Below the pieces are notes generated by a model. It had not been told where the DNA came from. It saw only the letters and a list, made by a program, of their open reading frames with translations, and ran no database searches. From NCBI GenBank assembly GCA_963971535.1, contig OZ020593.1, positions 14,003,057 to 14,067,056 of the forward strand: a DNA stretch of 64,000 nucleotides. Reading direction: 5' to 3'. The translations under genes and the position numbers were made by a program. Positions 1-11,095 of the stretch are shown here, piece by piece (the first letter of the stretch is position 1; each line of letters starts with the position of its first letter). Source of the DNA: Notolepis coatsorum. Its lineage: Eukaryota; Chordata; Actinopteri; Aulopiformes; Paralepididae.

Positions 1-3
1 AGG

Positions 4-484
4 CATAGACATATATAAAGGCTAGATGACTCACCCGCGCTGCTGGCCAATGGAGACCGACGTTGTCACATGATGGCGGCCATCTTGCCACAGGCAGCAC
101 GCCCACTCAACTATGTCTATGGTGCATCATGTACTATTGAAATAACCATAGCTTGCTAAATTTTCAACCGATTTTCAAACGGTTTGGTTTGTTATAAACG
201 TCAGAGATATAGTTATCATATTATACTTATAATGGACTTTCATATGAAAAAAATGTCAACATGTCCCAAGCATCCTGAATCATAGCCACGTTAATAACGT
301 TTGTAATAAACCAAACCGTTTGTAAATCGGTTGAAAATGTAGCAAGCTATGGATATTTATAAATTGCACATGCACCATAGACATTCATGTTATGAGTGGG
401 CGTGCTGCCTGTGACAAGATGGCCGCTGGTGAACCACACTGGAGACTCCGCCTTGCACCATCTAGTTATATATATATATCTATG
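4..484. mobile_element. Foldback MITE, about 480 bp
   Basis: The two ends are imperfect inverted copies: CATAGACATATATAAAGG at 4 pairs with the end of the element near 484. Internal blocks also pair: the stretch with GGCGGCCATCTTG near 74 pairs with CAAGATGGCCGC near 415, and AACCGATTTTCAAACGG near 167 pairs with CCGTTTGTAAATCGG near 318. No ORF is present, so it must be non-autonomous. A diverged partial relative lies at 61515-61702. I cannot assign a superfamily because no clear target-site duplication is visible at the window edge. Confidence 0.6.
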
Positions 485-552
485 GTTACAGGTGTTGTGA
501 CGCTCGTCGCGTGTCTGTTCACGTCAGAGCCGCGGTGACGGCGTGTCCTCGG

Positions 553-733
553 TGCACTTCCGCGTTACACAGGAGCTCGTTTTAATTCATAAAATGAATG
601 AATGTTGATTATAGAGCCTTGACCTAAGTGGTTGTAGCTATACGGCTATCAACAACCACTTTACGCCAAGGCTCTAATCAACATTCATTCATTTTATGAC
701 TTAAAACGAGCTCCCGTGTAACGCGGAAGTGCA
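553..733. repeat. Long near-perfect palindrome (hairpin element)
   Basis: Two arms of about 80 bp, starting TGCACTTCCGCGTTACAC at 553 and ending with its complement at 733, flank a short loop near 636-652 (TAGCTATACGGCTA). Few mismatches or one-base indels are seen along the arms, and the strand would fold into one long hairpin. There is no coding potential. It is probably a small foldback or MITE-type element; no TSD was identified. Confidence 0.7.
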
Positions 734-1946
734 GTGGTTTATAAGACGCCCGGCCTCTCCAGCTATAATCGCTAATTAGAATCGGCCAAGTGGTCCCTCT
801 GACCGCGCCGTCGCCGACGTGGGACGCAGGTACGGAATGTTTTCTCCTGGTTCGGCTCGAGACAAGATGAAGGAAACGTCTTCTGGATATTGAAAAAAGT
901 CCAATTTTATTTCCCTTTTAGTGTCCTTTGTACATACATTTCCAGAGAGCCTTAAACGCCTCACAAAAATATATATATATATCTATATATATATTTGTAT
1001 ATATGCAGTTCTATTAACAAACCCAAAAGAAGTAGAATGCGGGGCATAGAACGTGTATGCCTACGACAGACATAACAACCACAATACTGTTTATGTTGTG
1101 AGTGTAGACACACATTAAACCTGGATTTAGCCCTTTTTCTGCAGTGAAGTGACAACACTATTATGTATAGAGGAAATAAATCTATTTTATAGCGGAGTAG
1201 CGGCTACAGTGCTGGCACTGCCATCTGTTGACAGACAATGAAATAACAGCCTGCGATCAATTTCTAGGGACCTTACAATATCTTCTTCCTTTTCTCATTT
1301 TCTCCCTTCATCCTTTTTTAACACTTTTCTTTGTACCCTGTAGCCCGTTCACCTTTTAAAAGTGTTTTGGAAGTACAGCGAATAACGGTGCTTACGTTTG
1401 GATGACGCTATGGCAGAAGATTTAAGAGTGATCTGTCTTTTTTATCGCCTGTTTTTTTCCCTTTTTAACTTTACATATTTCAATGTCTCTCAACCTGTTC
1501 ATTTTTCCTCATCTCTAATAGCTTTACGACTTATGTACAAATGCTCTACGCATCTCTTTAAGCCATTTTCTCCCTTAGTTATTGTTTGCTTGTCATGGAT
1601 TTCAGATACAAATGCGGCAAAGCCATGTATTTGTTTTATGCCAATTTCAAATAAAAGGTTTTGTACAGATATTACATCTTTTGGTCGTCGAATACGTCAT
1701 TGATTGCATGTAGCCTACTCTGTGTCCTTTCAGACCAAAGTGTCAAACCACAATGTACACAAGGCAATTGGAAATACACATGTGTTCCTTCTAGTTCCAC
1801 ATAAACACGGTCCCCCACACACGTGCATCTCATCAGCGAGGTCGGGGTGCAGGGTTGCATGCCGTTTTGGGGTCCAGTGGGCTTGGGTGTGAAGTGTGTG
1901 TGTGTGTGTGTAGGTGTGTGGTTGGAAAGCAGCCCGATCTCTCTTC
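734..1946. other. No supported gene; AT-rich unique or decayed sequence
   Basis: A short TA-rich microsatellite lies near 968-995 and a short GT run near 1893-1920. Open frames here are under about 100 codons with no recognisable domain. Nothing else can be supported. Confidence 0.5.
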
Positions 1947-2137
1947 TTAACCCTTTCACTACTAAATGGTTAACCCTTTCACTGCGACATGACAGAAGGT
2001 TAACCCTTTCACTACCACACTACAGACGGTTAACCCTTTCACTACCACACTACAGACGGTTAACCCTTTCACTACCACACTACAGGCGGTTAACCGGTAG
2101 TGAAGGGGTTAACCTGTAGTGTGGTAGTGAAACGGTT
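1947..2137. repeat. 30-bp tandem repeat with an inverted terminal copy
   Basis: The unit TTAACCCTTTCACTACCACA plus ACTACAGACGG-like remainder recurs at 1970, 2000, 2030 and 2060, with a shortened copy at 1947. From about 2090 the same motif appears in reverse complement (TAGTGTGGTAGTGAAACGG), making a small inverted structure. A single related unit (TTAACCCTTTCACTGCCGC) appears near 5076. Confidence 0.75.
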
Positions 2138-2146
2138 CAAATGTGT

Positions 2147-2377
2147 AAATAAAGTACTTATCAACCACAGGAAAAGGGTACATAATGTACGTTATGTTAC
2201 AGCCAGTAATATATTTACATATTGTATAAGTAATATATATACGTTTCGTATCAACAAAAGTAAAAATAAACCGTGCGATCAGGAGTTGAACTAACAATGC
2301 TAAAATATATATTATATATATATAACATAACGTACATTATGTACCTTTTTTCCTGGGGCCGATTAAGTACTTTATTT
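2147..2377. mobile_element. Small inverted-repeat element (MITE-like)
   Basis: The left arm (AATAAAGTACTTATC, then GGTACATAATGTACGTTATG) is mirrored at the right end (CATAACGTACATTATGTACC, then GATTAAGTACTTTATT). The arms are about 50 bp with some mismatches around an AT-rich core. A decayed related stretch lies near 51705-51765. There is no ORF. Confidence 0.6.
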
Positions 2378-2638
2378 AAGTTGGCTGATGAGACGGTGTT
2401 GTATCAGCAGAATGTGTATGTGTGAAGGAATGCAATGGTACAAATTATCATCGAATGAAATTCCTGGGATTCCTGGGACACCATTCAAGTATCTGTTTTT
2501 ATCTAATTAGGAGCCAGACGATATCAGGAATTTTCATACAGTATCTCAAGTCATGTTCTGGCGAATGCTGTACAACTAAAAAACTATATGAATAAAAAAT
2601 GCATGTAGTGTTAATTCAGTTTAGCAAGTCGCACATGT

Positions 2639-3491
2639 TTAACACTTTGGGCGCCAGCCGCTTTCGCCATCTTTTACTCAGTGTGCCACCGCTGTAAAGG
2701 ATAGGGATTTTCAGTGTGCGTCGCGGTGTTTGCAGGGCTATATCTATATTCTATATTATAGCTATGGAGACAATACTATGGCTCATTTGACATTAACTAT
2801 CCATCGTTTAACATGTGAAAAAGAATAATTTTTTTCATGTATACGTTTGCGTGTTATACCGTGGTGAATATTGTATAGTTTCAGAGTGATCCTGGCTAAT
2901 TCCTGGTAACTGTGTTATGGAGCAATACGTGAATTTTGCTAAAAGCGTTCGCATTGCTTGCCTGGACACGCTACTATTTCCAATTCAAAGGTATATAATA
3001 GGTATTATGTTTCATCATGAATGCATGAAAGGGGGGGTCGTTTTCTGATGCTTTGATCATCAGCAACGGCATACGTTTTGGAGTACGTTATATGATCGTT
3101 GCGATCGATTGATGTCATATAGTCCTTACCTTTACTAGGAGGTATCCCAAAAAGAATATTCCAATTGTCTCATCGCGATTTCCAGTATTGATGTCCATCT
3201 GTCCCGGACATAATTTGGCACAATTTATGGATTGAGTGTGCTAGATGCGTGTGAAATAAGGTTTCAAAGGGTGGGCGATACTGCCACCTAGCAGGATGCG
3301 GCCAGTATTGCACTCTCAGAATCTCAGAATGATTTCCTATGGTAATTAACACCGAGGTCCGTGAACCTGTAATGAATTAAAAAAAATCTAATAAAAGAAA
3401 TAATTATGAAAACCCGACTATACTCGGGTATGGCGTTCAACCGCTGGCGAGATAACCCGACTATCATCGGGTCTGGCGCCCAATGAGTTAA
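2639..3491. mobile_element. piggyBac-like non-autonomous element with TTAA ends
   Basis: The element is bounded by TTAA at 2639-2642 and 3488-3491. Its termini are inverted: CACTTTGGGCGCCAG inside the left TTAA and CTGGCGCCCAATGAG inside the right one. Near the right end, motifs of the form ACCCGACTATACTCGGGT (about 3412) and ACCCGACTATCATCGGGT (about 3453) form small internal hairpins. No transposase ORF remains. TTAA target choice is typical of piggyBac transposons, so that class is an inference from the ends. Related sequence in opposite orientation occurs at about 22430-22566. Confidence 0.65.
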
Positions 3492-3634
3492 AAGTCACGT
3501 TTGGGATAGATCAATCTCGGCAATCCATTTGTTTTTTTTATATTCTTTTTTATATTCCATATCCACAAATATGGAATATTCAAATAACGATTTCTGAGAT
3601 TAGGGATCGATCGCTGTCATTATGGACCACATTT

Positions 3635-3822
3635 TAGTTGTGTCATCTGTGGCACTTCCTTGACCGCGGAGAGCGAAGGTCCATTTCTCAATGGATTTGT
3701 CATCTAGGAGGGTTAATAAACTAATTTAGCTGGGGTGTATTTTTTTTTAAAGGCGGGGACATTTTGTGAGAGACCAAAATCCAAAATGGCTGCCATGGAA
3801 ATTTACTTTTTAATGGTTTGAC
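3635..3822 (+). repeat. Left arm of a long inverted repeat
   Basis: This arm (GACCGCGGAGAGCGAAGGTC, then CCAAAATCCAAAATGGCTGCC and TTTTTAATGGTTTGAC) is the imperfect reverse complement of 5787-5975, about 190 bp at visibly high similarity. The pair brackets about 2 kb of AT-rich DNA. This may be the ends of one degenerate transposon or two copies of a repeat in opposite orientation. Confidence 0.65.
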
Positions 3823-5384
3823 CTAAGCACAGCTGAAGATGAGATAGAAATATAACATGACGAATGCATGTAGTGATTGGTTGGCCCATCTTCCCAGGAG
3901 GTGGTGGTGTAAACGTCACCAAATGTATCCAGTCCTGACCAGTTTTGGGCTTTTAATTGTAAGCTGTCCCATTTGCCTTGATTTATAGTATCGGTGGGTT
4001 TACAAGGCTTGCCACATTTTTAGGACACATTCATAGGCGTAGCCACTGGTGGTAGTGTTTCTAACACATTAGGAGTGAATGGGATCCTTTAAAAATTAAA
4101 TAGGCTTACGTTTTGAGCATTGCTGGTAGTAACGTTACGGAAACACTAAACATTTTTGGAACTTGATGGAAATGGCTTCGTAGTAGGCTACATAGTATCT
4201 GAGAATGCAGTCTATGGGATTTTAAATGGACTGTTCTCTGATCGGAACATTAACGCTATCACTAGAGATAATCTTTTACTCTCCCTCCCTACATAACACC
4301 AGAGGCTCTGGAAATGTTTTATGCCAAAGCTATAGCTAGATATAATATTGCTATTATATGTCATTTTTTTTTCAAAAGCAAATGGATATGTCAGTTGATA
4401 GAAGTGTGGAGACGGATAACGTTAATGTTAGCTCAAATTAATATTAAAGTTACCTAACTTTAGCTAACACTAAATATCAATGATGATTTCTGCAAATAAA
4501 ATTTGTTTTGCTTTTGTTTTATATGTTCATCATGGTAGAACTATCTTTAGACTAGTGAATAATGTTGATATCCTCAAACAAAGTGTCTTAAAGTGTGTAA
4601 CGTTAATGTTAGTTAGAGAAAACGCGGGTTTGTGCAAGTGCTGACACTGACTGCTTCACAGACTGACTGAGCTAAACTGAAAATGCTTGACTGAAAAAGT
4701 GGCGTTGAAACAAGGTCAAGCTTAAAAGTCCATAGGCCTACTCTTAGCAAAAACTAAACCTTTACTGAAAAGGGACATTGCACAACAGGGATTAGGGCTA
4801 GACAGTCAGCTGAGTTCGAGGTCAAGTTCCCTTTAACGTGTGTTGATGAAATTTAGTAGCCTAGGATTCTGTTTTAATTTCAAAGTTAATTTTATTGTTT
4901 GTTTTGAGTTGACCTTTAAATTCAGTTCAAGCAACTAACCTTGCTATATCTTTGCATACATAATACTATTTTATGTTAGGATAATAGGCCTACTAGTGCA
5001 AAATTATTTTTGGTTCATTATGAAAATGTGATGGGATATGGACTGGACACCATTATTCTCAGTAGCCTACCCTATTTAACCCTTTCACTGCCGCACTACA
5101 GAAATCAGCAACCTGTTGTTTACACACAAACATTGACTTTATTGACCTCAGAGATTACTTCTGTGTACTACTTATACTGTATTATTCAACTCATCACGAG
5201 CAGAGCTTTCATTAGAGCCTAATATGAAGGCTCTGTGACGATTTTGAAAGAAAAAAATCCCGTTTGGAGCTCAAGATTTGCAGCCATCTTGCATTTGAAA
5301 AAAAAATAGGTCAAATAGGTAAAATCATTAAATAAACACCAAGTATGTATTCCTTGACCGAAATAAGCTCTGAAACCATGTATT
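3823..5384. other. AT-rich spacer between inverted arms, no gene seen
   Basis: There is no ORF above about 70 codons, no recognisable domain, and no clear repeat apart from one isolated 30-bp-repeat-like unit near 5076. If the flanking arms are transposon termini, this is the decayed interior. Confidence 0.45.
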
Positions 5385-5786
5385 CTAATCCCAACCCCAC
5401 CCGCCTACCCACCCCCCCCCCCCCCAACCTCAGCACCTCCAATGTACAGTCCCCCGCCCCCCCCCCCACCTACCCAACCTCCTCCCATGTACAGTTTCTA
5501 CATCAAATGTATATACTCTCTTTTCTAGACAATTTTTGTATCACAAACAGTACTGTATTTGCAAATCTGGTATGTCATAAATGTATAGATGTAGCAGTAC
5601 TGTCTATCTGTATGTCATGTATGTCATATTATGTTATGATGAATTGAAAATGGGGGACCCTGATGTAAACAAGACGAAAGTCTTTCTCTGGTCTGCATCC
5701 CCTTAACAATTGTATGTACTGAGCTGTACTGTACTGTACCCATTCTGCAATCTGTTAATAAAGTTTTCAATCAATCAATCAATCAA
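5385..5786 (+). mobile_element. CR1-like LINE 3' end, tail (ATCA)n
   Basis: This is a 5'-truncated LINE 3' UTR. It is recognised by its repeated occurrence in the window with shared blocks (GAATTGAAAATGGGGGACCC, TCTGCATCCCCTTAACAATT, CCATTCTGCAATCTGTTAAT AAAG) and a short tandem tail, here AATCAATCAATC. Other copies are at 5985-6140, 11960-12131, 12690-13010, 26353-27313 and 58099-58517. The 26353 copy carries the end of a reverse-transcriptase-type ORF, which ties the UTR to a LINE. It lies directly beside the right arm of the inverted repeat. Confidence 0.7.
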
Positions 5787-5975
5787 GTCAAACCATTAAA
5801 AAGTTCATTTCCACGGCAGCCATTTTGGATTTTGGTCTCTCACTAAATTTCCCCGCCTTTTTAAAAAACACACCTCGGCTAAATAACCCTCCTAGGTGAC
5901 GAATCCATTGAGAAACGGACCTTCGCTCTCCGCGGTCACGGAAGTGTAGTGTAGCTGCCACAGATGACCCAACTA
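5787..5975 (-). repeat. Right arm of a long inverted repeat
   Basis: Reverse complement of 3635-3822, with scattered mismatches and small indels. It is sandwiched between two truncated copies of the same LINE 3' end (5385-5786 and 5985-6140), which suggests repeated insertion at its edges. Confidence 0.65.
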
Positions 5976-5984
5976 TTTAGTTCT

Positions 5985-6140
5985 CTATTACGATGAATTG
6001 AAAATGGGGGACCCTGATGTAAACAAGACGAAAGTCTTTCTCTGGTCTGCATCCCCTTAACAATTGTATGTATTGAGCTGTACTGTACTGTACCCATTCT
6101 GCAATCTGTTAATAAAGTTTTCATTCATTCATTCATTCAC
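5985..6140 (+). mobile_element. Short CR1-like LINE 3' end, tail (ATTC)n
   Basis: The last 150 bp of the family at 5385-5786, nearly identical over GAATTGAAAATGGGGGACCC to TAATAAAGTTTTCA, ending in a (TTCA)n tail. It is strongly 5'-truncated, as is usual for target-primed reverse transcription. Confidence 0.7.
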
Positions 6141-7500
6141 TCATCTGTATGGCTGTCCTCCCAACGGTCTCGATGCACTTCACTCCAATGGACACCAGGG
6201 GGCAGTATGAACACACGAAACACTCATTCATTCCACTACCGTTTGCTAAGTGAGAAGCATAATAATTAACTTGAGAGGTACTGAGACATGGATCATCTTT
6301 GGGTGCAAACAAATCCCTAACGTTTCAACACAGATGTGTCTTCTGTTAGTGATGTATTATCACCCTTAGCACCCTATTAATGGTAAGAGTGTGAGTATTT
6401 TTTTCAATCTGACATTACAAATAAAAAAATGTATCCATGAAAATCAGTGTTGTTGCTAATCATTGACATAGCCTGTAATAATCTCTTAATTAATTAATTA
6501 ATTTTATATATATATAATTTGTGATGCCATCACACACACTGGCATTTAAAGGGTTAACATTTTAAAATGAAATGAATAATATGGTGGTTATGATCAGGGC
6601 TGAAGTTTAATAAAAGTTTTATGAAAAATAAAGTGGAAAATGATTTCAACATATAATATTCTTATGGCGTTTTTGAAGAGGCCAATTTAGTCCCCTAATG
6701 GTAATAGTGTAACTTGTAATTCTACAGGGTGAGTGAAAGTAGAGTTTAAAAAAGAAAGTTACAAAATTCCAAGATAATTCTAAAATACACACCGTTGCCA
6801 CATATATTGGCTACAAACATAACCACTGCAAAGTTATCAAAAAAATAAGAATCTCAAAAGACCATTTGGTCCTTATCAGACACAAGGGTTAAACATATAA
6901 TTAACTATTTCAGAGGTGAGATGTCCTGCTTTCCTCTGCTCACTGTTCCTCAATATCTAAGAAGACTTGTCTTATTAATTGTCACCTACGGATAATCCAT
7001 TTTATTTTCATGATAACAGACTTGACAGTTGTTCTGTAGAGCTGCCCTCGACAAAAGAAACCCGTAGGTGACCAATAGTCACAGGACTTTGTGTAGACTA
7101 ATTGATTAGTTGATTTAATCAGCAAATCTATGAAATTGTGTTTACCACATGTAATCATGCGGAAGGTCCTCTATCATCTAGCTGCCCAATTTCCCACCGT
7201 CGACTAAAAACACTTCTTCAATCAATATCTGAAAAGAAAATAATAATAAAACTACTAACCTTCTTTGACTATCATGCACTTTGCTACTAAGTAATCTACC
7301 TTGCCTATATTACTACCTACTATGCTAATATGTCTATACTACTACCCGGTCCCAGTGGCGTCGTTTCAGTAAAACCCAAGGTATGGCAAGGCGGGAGGGG
7401 GGAGAGGGGGCAATTTTTTTGTTGAATCAGTTGTGCAATAGTCACTTTTGGTGAGTTGTTTCTATACAACTTGAATCATCCCTTGAGAGAAGAGTGACCG
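6141..7500. other. No gene supported; AT-rich
   Basis: Contains a (TTAA)n and TATA run near 6487-6520 and a small inverted repeat (GTCACCTACGG near 6981 with CCGTAGGTGAC near 7062). No ORF with a recognisable domain. Confidence 0.45.
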
Positions 7501-7518
7501 AGTGCCTTTCACTCTTCA

Positions 7519-7968
7519 ATGTGGTGGTTGTTCCTGAGGCAAGAGAGCTGGGATGAGTGGGTGAGAGAGAGTCTGGAGTTGAAAGATGAAGTGAGAGCGG
7601 ATATGAGAGCATTTGTCCTCTCAATTGTTTACGCTGAGAGTGCAGATGTTACGTGTGGCAGAGCTTCCAAGTGGCACAAATTGAAGAAGAAGAAGTGTAC
7701 GATTCGTCTCCCACCTGATGAGGACTCCTTTGATCTTCATGTGGAAAGGACAAACTACATTACATATTACCAGCTCCATTACAACCTTCAAGAACATACT
7801 TCCCACATTGGTCACGGCTGGGAACTAGTGAATGGGAAGTGCCGGCCAGTGCGTCTTGCGCTTCCCCCCTTGCCCCAGCAGCTCACATCTCATGACTGCT
7901 CAGATGAGAGTAGCAGTGATGATGAATGGAGTCAGTGTGGAGAATCAACAGATTCTGATGAAGAATAG
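7519..7968 (+). pseudogene. Relic ORF of a repeat-associated protein (C-terminal part)
   Basis: An open frame of 149 codons. The middle has the pattern RLPPDEDSFDLHVERTNY then HGWELVNGKCRPVRLALPPL. The end is acidic and serine-rich (SDESSSDDEWSQCGESTDSDEE). From memory, a LPP-x-H-x-R-x-Y-x-GW-x-PV arrangement occurs near the C-terminus of an uncharacterised fish protein family often linked to mobile DNA; this is inference. I do not recognise a catalytic domain, and no upstream exon or promoter was identified. The 119-bp direct repeat and LINE insertion follow 135 bp downstream. It could be a small domesticated gene, but a truncated relic is more likely. Confidence 0.35.
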
Positions 7969-8103
7969 TGATTCTCTCTCCGGTTCTCATCATCCATCAA
8001 CAACAAGTTGTTACGTTATATCCATCCCTACTCTGTATTTTGTGTTTTCTACCAGCCTTTTCTCTCCACCCTCATTTCCTTTTTTTTTAATGTTGTTGTT
8101 GTT

Positions 8104-8222
8104 GTTGTTGTGATGTGAACATTAGTGTGTTTTATTCTAACAATTATATTTTCAGTTTGACATTCAGTTCAGTTGCTGTGTCAGCCAGAGGGAGATGCGG
8201 TTGCCTCCAAATCTGCCCTTAA
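8104..8222 (+). repeat. 119-bp direct repeat, copy A (flanks LINE)
   Basis: Begins GTTGTTGTGATGTGAACATT and ends AATCTGCCCTTAA. It is repeated at 11096-11214 with one visible mismatch (TCAGCC versus TTAGCC). The two copies exactly bracket the LINE at 8223-11095, so they behave as an unusually long target-site duplication. Confidence 0.85.
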
Positions 8223-8652
8223 GTCAAGTCAAGTCAAGTCAAGAGTTTTAATTGTCACGGCATACAGGTATACAATGAAATGCGGGTGGTCTTGCCCGCA
8301 ACGATGTGCAATACAGTGGTACAACATATAATAGAATAAAAAAAATTTAAAAACAACATTGTGCAGTAAACAGGTAACAGGTAACATGGAGTGACATCTC
8401 GGTATCTGTACATAGTTATTTACAGAGCATATGGGACATGCTAGTTAGCTTTGGTAGTGCAATACACTGTTCCTGTTATTCTAATTTAAAGTGTCCTTTC
8501 CTTTTGGCCATAAGTGTGCGTGTGTGCGACATGAGTGTGTGCCCGCTCATGTTAAAGTGTTAAGTGGCTGCTCGTGTGTGAGCGTGCACAGCGTGCGTGT
8601 CGTGTGTGTGTTCATGTGTGCTTGTGTGTGGATAGTTCAATGTTCTGAGCAC

Positions 8653-10137
8653 TCAATGTTCATTGTTCATGGCTCTGATGGCCTGGGGGAAGAAGCTGAG
8701 CCTAAGCCGCTCTGTCCTAGTAGCTGGGGTTCGCAGGCGTCTGTCTGACCTCAGCAGCTGAAACAGGCTGTTATTGGGGTGGTGAGGGTCTTTCATTATC
8801 CTGCAGGCTCTGGATTTGCACCTCTTGTTGTATAGAACCTGCAGGGGGGGTAGTGCAATACCCGTGGTACGCTCGGCTGAGCGCACCACTCTCTGTAGGG
8901 TCTTCTTGTCCTGTGCCGTGCTGTTTCCATACCAGGCAGTGATGTTTCCGGTCAGGATGCTCTCTACAGCTCCTGAGTAGAAGGACTGGAGTATCTTCCC
9001 CGATACTCTGAACTTCCTTAACTGTCTCAGGTGGTAGAGGCGCTGTTTCGCCTTCTTTACTACTGTGTCTATGTGTGTTGACCATGTCAGGTCCTCTGAG
9101 ATGTGGACCTCCAGGTACTTAAAGCTGCTCACCCTGTCCACGGTAGCCCCGTTAATCATCAGTGGTGTGTGCGTCTCCTGCTGTCCTCTCCTATAATCCA
9201 CGATCAGCTCCTTGGTTTTACCAATGTTCAGGAGCAGGCTGTTGTCCTGGCACCAGCGTTCCAGTACCTCAACCTCCTCCCGGTAGGCCTTCTCATCGTT
9301 GTCCAAGATCAGCCCCACCACCACCGTGTCGTCTGCGAACTTCACTATGGAGTTGGAGCTGAACTTGGCCACACAATCGTGTGTGTAGAGTGAGTACAGC
9401 AGGGGGCTCAGAACACAGCCCTGGGGGGACCCGATGCTCAGGGTGATGGTGTTGGAGGTCTGACCCCCCACCCTGACCGCCTGGGGTCTTTCGCTCAGAA
9501 AGTCCAGTACCCAGGCGCTCAGGGCGGAGCTCAGACCTAGCTCGATCAGCTTGTCCACCAGTCTGGTGGGGACTATGGTGTTGAACGCTGAGCTGTAGTC
9601 AATGAACAACAGTCTCACATAGCCCCCCTTCTGACGGTCAAGGTGCGAGAGGGTGCTGTGCAGTACCTGGGAGACCGCGTCGTCGGTGGACCTGTTTGTC
9701 CTGTATGCAAATTGCATAGGGTCCATATCACTGGGGAGGGAGGCACAAATGTGGTCCTTGACCAGCCTCTCGAAACATTTCATGACCACAGAGGTGAGTG
9801 CCACCGGTCTGTAGTCATTTGGACATGTTGGGGAGGGTTTCTTCAGTACAGGGATGATGGTAGACATCTTGAAGCAGGCAGGGACCACTGACTCCGCCAG
9901 GGATTGATTAAATATGGCGGTGAACACTGGGGCCAGCTGGTTGGCACAGGACTTGAGTATGCGTCCTGTTATGCCATCTGGGCCAGCAGCCTTCCTGGTG
10001 TTCACCTGCATAAATGCTCTTCTCACACTGTGTTCCGACAACGAGAGAGCGTCCCCGCCCCCCCGCGGTTGCCCCCCCCCCCTCCACAACAGCCGGCGCG
10101 CCAGTGACGTCACTAGCCGGAGAGCCAGCAGCGCCAC
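8653..10137 (-). pseudogene. LINE reverse transcriptase ORF
   Basis: 494 codons. RT motifs in order: AGPDGITG (about residue 51), DYRPVALTSVVMKCFERLV (about 108), FIDYSSAFNTIVP (about 178), SIGSPQGCVLSPLLYSLYT (about 234), the catalytic FADD box (267-270) and FKYLEVHISEDLTW (about 335). The C-terminus has a typical LINE tail with RLYHLRQLRKF and the Cys-poor end IRAMNNEH. All catalytic aspartates are present, but the frame is broken from the upstream endonuclease near 10100, so the element is not autonomous as it stands. The first 30 residues are probably read-through in a shifted frame rather than native sequence. Confidence 0.8.
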
Positions 10138-11041
10138 TGTCTACACCAAACCAAGCGTAGAAGATGTTGAGCTTGTCTGCGAGGGAGGCGTCGTCGCTCC
10201 CCATTGAGGGGGCGCTGACTTTATAGTCAGTTATTGTCTTCAGTCCCTGCCATAATCCTCTTGTGTCGTTTTGTGCCATTTGTGTCTCCAGTTTGTCAGC
10301 ATATGTCCTCTTAGCAAGTTTAACAGCCTTGCGTAGAGTATAGACTGAAGCCTTATACTCCTCCATGTTTCCTGACTCTCTACCCAGGTCGTAGGCGGTG
10401 GTACGAGAGTTCAGAGCTGCTCTAATAGTGCTGTCCACCCACGGTTTCTGGTTTGGGAAAACCCGCACCGTTTTTCTGGGGACAATACCATCAGCTATTG
10501 TTATAATGTAGCTCACCACTGTGTCTGCGAGCTCCCAATCCGTATCTGTAAACACGTCCTGGAGTGTGGCCTCTAATTCGTCAGTCCACTTCTTTGTCTC
10601 ACGTGACACGACGGCGTCACGTGATCTCTGTTGATATGCCGGAAATAGCAAGATGGAGTCGTGGTCGCTCGAGCTTGAGGACCCCGTTAATGGCGGAGCG
10701 GCTACTGCCTTGTAGCCGGCTCTGAACGGGGAATAACAGTGGTCGAGTGTGTTTTTCCCTCTGGTGGAGCAAGCGATGTGCTGAAAAAAGGACGGCATCA
10801 CTTTCTTCAGGTTTGCCTGGTTGAAATCGCCGGCCACTACCATCGCTGCGTCTGGATGTTTGATCTGGTGTCTGTTGAGGTAATCGTGTAGTTCTCCCAG
10901 CGCTTTGCCCGTATTCGCGTGTGGGGGAATATATACGGCGGTCATGATGACCGCGGTGAACTCCCTCGGGAGGTGAAACGGACGACACAGGATAGAAAGA
11001 TGTTCCATGTCCGGGGAACACGAGTTCGAGAGAACATGCAC
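9908..11041 (-). pseudogene. LINE endonuclease C-terminal half and linker
   Basis: 377 codons. The frame shows the end of an APE-type endonuclease: AVYIPPHAN (about residue 35), VVAGDFNQA (about 67), LDHCYSPFRAGYKA (about 100) and the SDHDSILL box (about 124). A linker to the RT follows (KPWVDSTIRAALNSRT, then RGLWQGLKTITDYK). The amino-terminal endonuclease motifs are missing by 5' truncation. The last roughly 45 codons overlap the RT frame and are out of register, which shows a frameshift near 10090-10140. Confidence 0.75.
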
Positions 11042-11095
11042 CCCTCCGGGATTAACCCAGGAATTGTTCGTGAGGAGGCAGACCCCAGGTAGGCA

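Larger units (their letters stand above)
8223..11095 (-). mobile_element. Rex1/CR1-type non-LTR retrotransposon, 5'-truncated
   Basis: A minus-strand LINE. Its 3' end carries a (TTGAC)n tail, seen as GTCAA repeats at 8223-8243. It contains part of an endonuclease domain with a linker (9908-11041) and a nearly full reverse-transcriptase domain (8653-10137), in different frames. The 5' part of the endonuclease is missing. The 119-bp direct repeats on both sides mark the insertion. Assignment to Rex1 within the CR1/Jockey group is from RT motifs and is an inference. Confidence 0.8.

Noticed and set aside
1398-1703. 101-codon ORF
   Set aside because: Hydrophobic but without domain, repeats or homologous pattern; consistent with chance in AT-rich DNA.
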